A DNA stretch of 64,000 nucleotides from Choristoneura fumiferana (lineage: Eukaryota > Arthropoda > Insecta > Lepidoptera > Tortricidae): NCBI RefSeq assembly GCF_025370935.1, contig NC_133472.1, forward strand, positions 3,090,079-3,154,078, in the 5' to 3' direction. Positions 56,401-64,000 of this stretch are shown here, one piece after another. Made by a program: the position numbers and the translations under genes. Numbering within the stretch: the first letter of the stretch is position 1; the number at the start of each line of letters is the position of its first letter. Under the pieces are notes generated by a model. The model saw only the letters and a list, made by a program, of their open reading frames with translations, made no database searches and was not told where the DNA came from.

Positions 56401-59400
56401 TAACCGAATTCCACGCGGGCGAAGCCGCGGGCAAAAGCTAGTAATTTAATACTTTCAATATTGCAGGTGGAACTGAACCGGGTGCCGGCCGGCTGCTGGG
56501 CCCTGGTGGAGGGTATCGACCAGCCGATAGTGAAGACATGCACCGTGGTGTCCGCGGAGGAGACGGCAGAGCTCCACACGTTCAAACCGCTCCGTTTCAA
56601 CACGCAGGCTGTGGTCAAGATCGCCGTAGAGCCGGTCAATCCGTCGGAGCTGCCGAAGATGCTCGATGGTCTTAGGAAGGTGAGGGATTTAACGCGTGGT
56701 ACACTGACCACGGCCGAGAAATGGACAATAACGAAAGCACGATGCAATGCAGCCGTAGGCCTCCACTATAGACTTCCAGTTCCACCGTGAATCCGCAGCT
56801 TTAACCAGCTCATCCGTCCATCTCGTTGGTGGAGGTCCTCCGCTGCGCTTGCCGCGCGGTCTCCATTCAAGAACTTTTCGGTCCCAACGACCATCTGTTC
56901 TCTGTGCTGCATTGCATAATTCGCTTGGCTATGTCGGTGACTCTCGTTCCTCTACGTATCTCGTCATTTCTGATTCGACCCCGTAGTGAAATCTCGATGC
57001 ATCCAACTGAGTTATTCTAATTAAAATTAAACGTAAAAGCCTGTTATAACAAAAACTCTTTGTTCGGTTGTTTTTTTTTTTTCTGCGGCCGCCTCTAGCT
57101 CATATCATAATCTGTCTTAGTAACCCATAGTCCTACTAAGTCTGTGCATCCTTGATTTAAACCGATTGAACGGTGTCCTGAACTTAGCAAATCTGGTACG
57201 TACTATATTTCTCGTATGCAGCAGGTATTAAGATGTGCTATGTGTACACAGGTGAACAAATCGTACCCGCTTCTGTCGACACGCGTCGAGGAGAGCGGCG
57301 AGCACGTGGTACTGGGCACGGGCGAGTTATATCTCGACTGCGTTATGCACGATCTTAGAGATATGTACTCGGAGATCGACATCAAAGGTGAGTCGACATC
57401 AAATGGGAACTTAACACGCTACAATAAGACGTTTAAAAAGACGTAGTGACGGTGAAAGGAATAGTAAACTCGTCATTGTAGGTAGTGAATAATAAAGGGC
57501 ATAACACGCGACCCTGCGGTACACCGGCGATCATGTTCCACTAAAAAGACGAAAAATCTTTCATTTTTGTTCATTGCTGACGAGGAACTAAGTAACTGTA
57601 AAAGTATTCGATAACTGTAAGAAATGTGTAAAGATAATGCAAAATACCAAGTTGAATGTCAGAATAAATAGCATTGAAAGCTTTACTAAAATCTAATAGG
57701 AGTACTTATTATGGCAATATTAAAACAATTTCATAATAAAGTATTTTTCTACATCAGAAATTTAACTGTCATATCAGAGCATCATTGAAAATTGTATGTT
57801 AACTTCAATAATACTTAGTTATAATGAGTAGCGCCGGGTCAATTTCAGCTACAGCGATTGCTAAAACTATTGCACGAGAGGGCTCCGGTTGTTCGCCCCC
57901 TATAATGAGTACCTGAGTATTTTTAAATTAAAATTTTTAACTTCCGGCATTGGATTATTAAGCTAATATAAGTTGTTCTTTCCATTTGTTCCCCAGTCGC
58001 TGATCCGGTGGTGTCCTTCTGCGAGACGGTGGTAGAGACGTCCTCGCTGAAATGCTTCGCGGAGACGCCCAACAAGCGGAACAAGCTCACAATGATCGCG
58101 GAGCCCCTGGAGCGAGGGCTGGCCGAGGACATAGAGGCGGGGGCGGTCTGCGTCAGCTGGGACCGGCGGAGGCTCGGGGAGTTCTTCCAGAACAAGTGAG
58201 TCAGCCTAAGGGGACACACATTAATTATGTGAGACGTTTAATGGGAGAGGGTGAGCCAAAAATCACCCAATCTCACATGGGGGAGAGGGGTTCTCGGCAA
58301 ATATCATGTAATTTTTTTCCCTCAAGAAACAGTACAAATTTGAAAAAAACTGTAAATATTTCTCAAGTTCATTCTAATGGTCAAGGTCATCAAAAATATA
58401 GAAACACGAACTCTAACAGCCTTATTCATAAAAATCCTTAGTTGAGGTTTGATCGGTCTGTTACTTAGCAGACTGATTAAGCTTGTTAGACGGTTGTCAA
58501 GAAGTATGATTCATAAACGCTTGCTAGCAGTCTGCTAGTTGTTGAGCAGCTGATAGACGGATTAGACGCGTTATGTTGGCAATCTCGACAAATCAAAGAC
58601 AAAAAATGGCCTCATCGATAATTTAAAAAAAAATGACAGCAGTGACAGCAAATTAGCAGGAAAAAAAGCGAGATGTTTGGTTTCCCGCCATTTCCGATCG
58701 GCATATTTATGTTTAAGTGCAAAAAGCCGTAATTATGTTAATCATCCAAATTTTATTTTTTTCATATTTATTGTTAGTAAAGTAGTAAAGTAGTAGTAAT
58801 TTTAGACGATTTTTAAATACAAGTTCCTGAAAATAATGATTCCTGTTTTTTTTTAATCTTTGCGTAACTTCACCCTTCACTAAAAATATCTTCGGTATGG
58901 TTTTTTGCTCTTGTCAAAGTCAGCTGTTCAAACTTGTGGCGGCCATTTTGTGACTTAGCAGGGAGATAAAGGAGGGTCTACGGTCCTCTAACTTTAGCAG
59001 AGCCTTGATCGACTGATTAGCGCTAACAGATGTTTATGAATCACGTTTTTTAGCATCGGGCCTTCAAGGAGCCTTCAAGCAAGCTCTAACTTTTTATGAA
59101 TAAGGCTGTAATACTTTAGTAATAGGTGTATTGTGCCGATACTTTGCCCGTGCTTGTGACCGTTTTCGCCGCTTCGAAATATTTGATGGAGGCTATACAA
59201 TCAATACTTACAATTCAATACTTTTTTGACAAATTACGATGGTAAAAACATTATTCACTATACTTACTACACGAGCTTGGGAGGTGAACGTATATATGTG
59301 TTCAGATACGACTGGGATTTGCTCGCGGCGCGGTCAATCTGGGCCTTCGGGCCGTCCACGACCGGACCCAACATCCTGGTGGACGACACGCTGCCCTCTG

Positions 59401-62400
59401 AAGTGGACAAGCATCTGTTGGCGGCCGTCAAAGACAGCATCGTGCAAGGTAAGCACAAGGATATTGCACAAGGGTAAATTTGTTTCCCACATGTGTGCTC
59501 TCCCACACAAGGGTTTTTGTAGCTTTTTTTCTTCTCGGGCAAGTTTTTAACGAGACGATGCCCAAAATGATTTTTTTGTGAAAAGTAAAGCCAATACCGC
59601 CAATACTAACTCTTAAATTGACAGAGTGCACCATACCATTTGTATTTATTTTAACTGTACAAGTTTTTAGACTTCTAGGTAACAACGAGGTTTGAATCAT
59701 GAACTTTTTACAAGGTTTTATTTCAATTTCAGAGCGTAAGATTTTTGCGGCGTTTTTTTTGCTATCACCATTTCGGCAAGTATTATTAAATGATGATGCA
59801 CAGTGTTATTTTTTATATCAATGCTAAATCTAGCGTGATCGAAATTCTTACGACTTGTCCCTCCGTTGTCCTGTTCCTCGATAATATCACTTTTTGTTGA
59901 CTGTACTCGCATTGTCATCTAAACTAAATTTCCCTACTAAATGTCAAGTCAATGTCATTAACCATTGAGGAGTTCCCTCCTGCGTAGACGATCCTGGTTA
60001 GACCGCCAGAGTTTCATTACCAGATTATTGTATTATCACTAGATTCATAAAAGTATGGCAAGTTTCAAGTCAATCCGACCACTGGAAGTAAGTCAAATTT
60101 AGCCTCCAAGATATATAAACAGGGTCTAAACAGGGTAAGCTAAATAAAACCTTGTAATAAAACCCCTTGTCTGTTACGATTTTAATAAAATCGATTGTCG
60201 ATTTCAGTGAATCGATCCTATAACTCGATCTGTTCCAGGCTTCCAGTGGGGCACGCGCGAGGGCCCGCTCTGCGAGGAGCCAATCAGGAACGTCAAGTTC
60301 AAGATCCTGGACGCAGTTATAGCCCAAGAGCCGCTGCACCGCGGCGGCGGACAGATCATTCCCACCGCCCGACGAGTAAGAAAGAAAGAGAGATTTGTTT
60401 TGGTTCCATAAGTACCAACACCTTACAGTAATATAATAAGATTAAAACTAGCACTAAAACTAAGTTACTTGGTGACACGACAGGACACCAAAAAGGGCGT
60501 CATGTGTACTAAAGTTGCTTTTTAATTATTGTTTTATTTGCCAACTGTTTAATTTCCCAACTCTCTATTTTCTCAAGACAAAATGTTGACTCAGTGCATG
60601 TTCTTATGATTTTATAGAAAACAGTAGATTAGGTTGCACCAACCTGCGAAGAAATTCAATGGTGCGTGTGAAGTTCCCAATCCGCACTGGGCCCGCGTGG
60701 GAACTGTGGCCCAAGCCCTCTTGTTCTGAGGGGAGGCCTGTGCCCAGCAGTGGGACGTATATAGGTTGGGATGATGATGATGATGAGTAGATTAGGTTTG
60801 TTTATGAAAGTTCCGAAATGAAACATTTTTGGCAACTGAAACAGTTGGGAATCGTGAAACGCAGAGAACCCCTTTATGCCATAGCTGGACTATGCTGCAG
60901 GATTGCCATGTTACATAAAATTATGCTAAACGAAAGTCGCCAAAAGTAATCTTCTACTAAATAACTAAATAATATGTCTTTAAATTTGTTGTATTTGTTA
61001 TTCCCACCTGTTACCACCAATTTGATCTGTTACCACTGGTAACTAATGGGAATAAAAACTCCCATCTGTTACCACTAAACTAATTGGTGGTAACAGGGTT
61101 TTTTTTCCCAGTAGTTACCACCAATTTTTTTTTGTGGGTATGAGATGGGCAAAAAATCCAATTAGTTACGACCACATTCATTATAATTTTCAGCAGTTTA
61201 TTGTCAACATATTAAAAAAGGTTCTATTCTATTCAATATTTATGAAGTTATTTTATGTAATCGCGAATATTTTTTCTGTTACCTATACTAAAGCAATTAG
61301 TGGTAACTACTGGGTTTTTTTCCCACAGGTAACAGGGGGGGAAAAACCCAATTTGTCGAACGAACGAACAGAGCCAAATATAGTTACGAACATTTACACC
61401 ATCACTCTAGGGAACCATCGATTTAGAATATTAGTATTCTAAATCGATGGTCACAACTCCTAACTTTTAGTGGATTTGTAGCCCATAAAAAATTTATTAG
61501 ATATATTAATTACTGTACATTCATAATAACAAAAGAAAACTATAACCTAGTCAAATAACTCGCCCCTCGCCATTCCCGCCCCAAAGGTGCCCATAACGCT
61601 TGCGGCATTCCCACGTTGGATAGGTATGGACAGCCTTTGCACCAGAAATGACTCGGAGCGAGGGTCCTCCCCTTTTTGCCTGAGTCGACGGCCCAAATCA
61701 CCTACAAAACGCCTTGCATCCGCCCCCCAGCAGCCCGCCGTCTCCACCGCCACGGGAACGAATATATACCCCGAACCCAATGGGGCATACTTCTCCCGCT
61801 CATAAAATCATACTTTTAATAAGTAACTCAGGAGAAGTTACCATCGCAACAAGATATAGTACAAATTTTGACCCATTTGTTTGTTGCGATCAGGTCGCGT
61901 ATTCGGCGTTCCTCATGGCGACGCCGCGGCTGATGGAGCCCTATTTGTTCGTGGAGGTGCAGGCGCCGGCGGACTGCGTCTCCGCCGTTTACACGGTGCT
62001 CGCCAAGCGGAGAGGTCAGTACAGCCCGCCACCTTGCCTGTTTCCCTATATTACAATACAATACAATACAATAACTCTTTATTGCACACCAATACAGTAA
62101 ACAGTACAGAGAAAACAAGTATATACATAGAGATTTTCTAAGGTAAGCAATAGGCGGCCTTATCGCTTCAGAGCGATCTCTTCCAGGCAACCTTTACAAT
62201 GGACAGAAATAAGGAATACATTTTAGCAGGTGGTGCAATTTACAGTAGATTAGAGCTGTATCAAGAATACATACAATACACATACACAACAAATCTAAAC
62301 AGATAGATAGGTAGATAGATACCATAACAACACATAAATAAGCTAACTATAACATTCATACGCAAGATGACAGGTAGTGCTCCCTAAGCATAGACCTAAA

Positions 62401-63606
62401 GATAGGCAAGGACTTTGCGCGCCTCAAGTCTATCGTAAGTGTAAGTAAGTCTATCGTGTAAGAATAAACATAGAATTAATTATATAATTAATTAATTATT
62501 AATTAATTATATTATAATTATAATGATGATTATATCGTGGTATTTGGAAATGAATCCGATCCGCATAGGCGAACTTACTCCAAATAACAAATCTACTGTG
62601 TTTAAAAATGTAGTTGTGTTGAATACTTGTAATCTATAAACAACATTGTAATTCTGGTATAAAAATATATATAGGTTTTTTCCGAACAGGTGGTAGATTT
62701 TTTTGACATTCATATTTAAGTGCTTGTCATAGCCTAAATTGAATATTTCGATTGATATTTCGACTTTGACTTTGACTTTACCGCACGTGCGGGCAACGCC
62801 CGACCGAATTTTTTATGTTGCATTTAATGTATTTAATTTTGTATTATATTTTGATTATTTCTGTTTTACTTTTTACCGCACGTTATTTAAACTGCTTGCT
62901 TTATCATCTTCTTAATAAATTGTCTTCTCGTAACTAGGTTAGCTGGAGATCCCTTTTTAGGGATAAGCTCGCCTTAGTACTTTCTCTCTTGTGTATCTGT
63001 ATTTATATTTACTTTTTATGTGCAATAAAGATTTTATATTCATACATACTTCGCTCCAAGTAACATTACCTCGTGCCACCCAATTACACCGTACTTGACA
63101 AATCTTGTACTTGCCTTATCCTATATCCTAATATTATTAAAAAAATATATATACAGACAATTGAAGAGAAAAATGAATTCGCTTGAAAATTGGATTGATA
63201 GTATTATTTTTTTAAATCTATATAATCTATCTCCTTCTAAAACGCTTTTCTATATGCAGCAAGTGTGGCGCTGCTTGCATGTGCTGTCATCATGATAATC
63301 ATACTTATTCTCAGCCAGCAACTGCCTACTAGCATGACTCGACTATAATCTACTATAACAATTTGAACTGTGCAGTCGTTAAAGATGGTGATGCTTTTTT
63401 CAATCATCCCCAGGCCACGTGACCCAGGACGCGCCGGTCCCGGGCTCTCCCCTCTACACGATCAAGGCGTTCGTGCCGGCGATCGACTCGTTCGGCTTCG
63501 AAACGGACCTGCGCACGCACACGCAGGGCCAGGCGTTCTGTCTGCAGGTGTTCCACCACTGGCAGATCGTGCCCGGGGACCCGCTCGACAAGAGTATCGT
63601 GATCAG
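42485..63606 (+). CDS. EFTUD2: EFTUD2, 116-kDa U5 snRNP GTPase (Snu114); last exon outside window
   Basis: Sixteen exons: 42485-42669, 43358-43587, 44454-44705, 45484-45634, 47594-47700, 49162-49403, 51739-51872, 53401-53587, 55582-55722, 56467-56679, 57252-57387, 57997-58195, 59306-59448, 60239-60375, 61894-62014, 63414-63606. All are joined by GT-AG introns with matching phases; 923 codons against 972 in human. The protein remodels the spliceosome with Brr2 and Prp8 in the nucleus. Visible: MDGDLYDEFGNYIGPDLDSD start and acidic N-tail; P-loop GHLHNGKT (about residues 134-141, split by intron 2); DTPGH (about 202-206); NKLD (about 256-259); then EF-2-like domains with AVEPVNPSELPKMLDGLRK, GTGELYLDCVMHDLR, TPNKRNKLTMIAEPL, QGFQWGTREGPLCEE and HRGGGQIIPTARR. 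The final ~48 residues need one more exon to the right. No internal stop or frameshift. Confidence 0.97.
42670..43357. other. EFTUD2 intron 1
   Basis: 688 bp of AT-rich sequence with TATTTTTAGTCTAAGTCAAAA-type LINE or SINE scraps; no exon or other feature that I can support. Confidence 0.6.
43870..43985. mobile_element. Short TIR element, fragment (CTGGTGACTGTAC end)
   Basis: AAAAATATCTGACACTAG and CAGATATTGGTGATGGTGACTGTAC match the two ends of 46470-47071 but without its interior. Confidence 0.55.
44908..45160. mobile_element. hAT-type MITE with 8-bp target-site duplication
   Basis: CAGGGTTTCGCAAAGTGG start and GAGAAACCCTG end, with GGCTATAA on both sides (44900-44907 and 45161-45168). 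Same family as 19654-20064. It is inserted in another repeat (GGCTATAACAAGC...TTATGAATGTC) in EFTUD2 intron 3. Confidence 0.88.
45780..45985 (-). mobile_element. Probable non-LTR retrotransposon fragment
   Basis: The minus strand reads PEQSMHGGRRDSHSHPSGM and related frames, like the end of a Jockey/R1-type ORF2. Too short and broken for a firm class. Confidence 0.35.
46470..47071. mobile_element. TIR element (GTACAGTCACCAGCATTAAT ends) carrying a nested MITE
   Basis: GTACAGTCACCAGCATTAAT at the left and ATTGGTGCTGGTGACTGTAC at the right are inverted. Almost all of the interior is the 46541-47011 MITE, so the outer element was a short MITE that was later hit. Confidence 0.7.
46541..47011. 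mobile_element. MITE with AATTGACAAGATTT inverted ends
   Basis: Second copy of 23526-23987, lacking the nested CCCCCTTATTCATAAA insert but with two extra internal segments (near 46690 and 46800-46935). Confidence 0.78.
48618..49110 (+). repeat. Interspersed repeat (GGCCAAGAGCGTGTCGGACA family)
   Basis: Starts GGGCCAAGAGCGTGTCGGAC and ATAGGGTTCCGT and ends TTTGCCATTTTGTTTCCGGAACC. The inverted relative is 54912-55545. Several hundred bp of EFTUD2 intron 5 up to the exon 6 acceptor. Confidence 0.7.
49814..49998. repeat. GCGAT/GCGAA pentanucleotide microsatellite
   Basis: About 37 pentamers, mostly ATGCG with interspersed AAGCG variants. ORFs rich in Met-Arg-Cys-Asp-Ala or Ser-His-Arg-Ile-Ala here are artefacts. 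Confidence 0.95.
50326..50959. repeat. CATC/CGTC tetranucleotide microsatellite
   Basis: About 158 tetramers, a mosaic of CATC, CGTC, CTTC and CAGT variants in runs. It yields His-Pro-Ser or Asp-Gly-Trp-Met ORFs on both strands that are not genes. Confidence 0.95.
52028..52290 (+). mobile_element. tRNA-headed SINE (family 1)
   Basis: GATGGCCAAGTTGTTAGAGAACC and CCCGGGTTCGTTTTGCGG are mutated A and B boxes. The body ends GTCCCATGATATTTATT and a TTATTATTA tail. Confidence 0.75.
52805..53372. repeat. Interspersed repeat (GTGTCACTGGCAT family) split by a MITE
   Basis: Matches 29220-29445. It is interrupted by 53135-53289 and resumes as AGGGCTTAGTGTATCGTCGC, ending about 28 nt before EFTUD2 exon 8. 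Confidence 0.65.
53135..53289. mobile_element. MITE (CCCCCTTATTCATAAA ends)
   Basis: Almost identical to 23808-23962 over its full 155 bp, flanked by TAA on both sides. Confidence 0.85.
53650..54668. repeat. Minisatellite, ~30-bp unit with ~120-bp higher-order pattern
   Basis: GAGGCGTTCTTAG, TGCCTGGGCGTCTT and TTAGACATG(C/T)TGAGG alternate through about 1 kb. Longer blocks, such as the one from GTCTTAGACATGCTGAGGCG to GATATGCCGAGGGATTC, repeat at around 54090, 54210, 54340 and 54490. It begins about 65 nt after the EFTUD2 exon 8 donor. Confidence 0.9.
54912..55545 (-). repeat. Interspersed repeat (GGCCAAGAGCGCGTCGGACA family), reverse copy
   Basis: On the minus strand it opens AACCGGCCAAGAGCGCGTCGG and closes near GCCATTTTGGCTCCGGAACC. 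It fills the rest of EFTUD2 intron 8 after the minisatellite. Confidence 0.7.
55834..56191. mobile_element. MITE with ATACGGT(A/G)TTTGAC inverted ends
   Basis: 358-bp complete copy, nearly identical to 7574-7931, in EFTUD2 intron 9. Confidence 0.78.
56220..56440 (+). mobile_element. Helitron-like repeat, with CTAGT terminus
   Basis: Body CGACGGATCGACGTGATTTT, then GGCGAAGCCGCGGGCAAAAGCTAGT as the 3' end; it stops 26 nt before EFTUD2 exon 10. Confidence 0.6.
58417..59109. mobile_element. TIR element (CAGCCTTATTCATAAA ends), ~690 bp
   Basis: CAGCCTTATTCATAAAAA at the left and TTTTTATGAATAAGGCTG at the right are perfect inverted ends. Further complementary pieces lie inside (TTGATCGGTCTG/GATCGACTGATTAG). 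The terminal motif TTATTCATAAA is shared with the 155-bp MITE at 23808 and 53135. It lies in EFTUD2 intron 12. Confidence 0.75.
59449..60238. other. EFTUD2 intron 13
   Basis: 790 bp, AT-rich, with no repeat family that I can place and no supported exon. Confidence 0.5.
60634..60785 (+). mobile_element. SINE (family 2), 3' half
   Basis: Starts inside the body at TTGCACCAACCTGCGAAGAA and ends TATAGGTTGGGATGATGATG; the tRNA-like head is missing. Confidence 0.7.
61019..61345. repeat. GTTACCACC-rich inverted/direct repeat region
   Basis: GTTACCAC and GGTGGTAAC words recur at 61007-61130 and again near 61303-61333, partly inverted, with CCCAGTAGTTACC. Probably a diverged MITE. Confidence 0.5.
61414..61451. 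repeat. Perfect 17-bp hairpin
   Basis: ACCATCGATTTAGAATA, a 4-nt loop TTAG, and the exact complement. Isolated in EFTUD2 intron 14. Confidence 0.85.
62040..62220 (-). mobile_element. LINE 3' tail, reverse copy
   Basis: TACAATACAATACAATACAA, CTCTTTATTGCACACCA and GGCGGCCTTATCGCTTCAGA, matching 40285-40430. It begins about 25 nt after the EFTUD2 exon 15 donor. Confidence 0.7.
62221..63413. other. Rest of EFTUD2 intron 15
   Basis: AT-rich; contains ATTAATTAAT runs near 62475-62520 and a LINE-tail-like segment ending ATGTGCAATAAAGATTTTATAT near 63035. No exon is supported. Confidence 0.5.
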
Positions 63607-63739
63607 GTCAGATCAAAGAGAAATCCTCCTGTATGTTTGTTACTGCTGCACGCTAAAACGGCTGGACGGATTTGGATGAAATTTGGTATGTAGATAGCTG
63701 GACATTTGGAATAACGCATAGGCTGCTTTTTATCCCGAC

Positions 63740-64000
63740 ATTCTCGCGGGTTTTTTTTTTCGAATGGATGGCATACGAGCATGTGGGTCTCCTGATGGTA
63801 AGAGATCACCACCGCCCATAAACATCAGCAACACCAGGGGTATTGCAGATGCGTTGCCAACCTAGAGGCCTAAGATGGGATACCTCACGTGCCAGTAATT
63901 TCACCGGCTGTCTTACTCTCCACGCTGAAACACAACAGTGCAAGCACTGCTGCTTCACGGCAGGATTAGCGAGCAAGATGGTGGTAGCAATCCGGGCGGA
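63740..64000 (-). mobile_element. SINE or LINE 3' end, reverse copy (cut by window)
   Basis: TTTTTTTTTTCGAATGGATGG, GGTCTCCTGATGGTAAGAG and TCACCGGCTGTCTTACTCTCC are the inverse of 37345-37625. It is inserted in a Helitron-like fragment (63620-63740) downstream of EFTUD2 exon 16. Confidence 0.7.

Overview
The window is eukaryotic nuclear DNA, almost certainly from a moth or butterfly (Lepidoptera). This is inferred from insect-type split genes with short exons and GT-AG introns, from the close match of several exons to insect orthologues, and from a dense load of small interspersed elements of the kind typical of lepidopteran genomes. These include tRNA-headed SINEs, palindromic MITEs, Helitron-like repeats ending in CTAGT, and CR1/RTE-type LINE tails. 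A run of exactly 100 N (13906-14005) marks a scaffold join.

Left of the join (1-13905) lies TE-rich DNA with only gene fragments. Six consecutive + strand exons (961-5680) encode the N-terminal part of an Ago3-like PIWI protein, with a 1-nt frameshift in the last one. A decayed tyrosine-recombinase (DIRS-type) retrotransposon with 156-bp inverted terminal repeats and an internal complementary region occupies 6306-11362. One isolated exon of an Enhancer of zeste, E(z)-like gene sits at 13538-13638.

Right of the join are four genes. NOC4L (ribosome biogenesis) runs on the - strand from its ATG at 41625 down to 14224, in eight recognised exons. Its C-terminal exon is not visible, exon 3 has an in-frame TAG, and exon 8 needs a frameshift. 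Its 18.6-kb intron 4 hosts two + strand genes that are paralogues of each other (21977-25912 and 28840-34687). They encode secreted proteins of 245 and 227 residues with no family I can name. Head-to-head with NOC4L, 859 bp away, begins EFTUD2 (U5 snRNP GTPase, Snu114). It has 16 exons from 42485 to 63606, all in frame, giving 923 codons; only the last exon lies beyond the window.

Introns and spacers are largely repeats. Three stand out. A 1.6-kb fold-back palindrome in EFTUD2 intron 6 has one arm that expanded a GCGAT pentamer and another that expanded a CATC/CGTC tetramer. A 660-bp near-perfect inverted repeat lies in the second intron of the first secreted-protein gene. A 12-copy, roughly 122-bp satellite ends against the exon 2 splice acceptor of the second secreted-protein gene. 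All functional names come from recognising translated motifs by eye; no database search was run.
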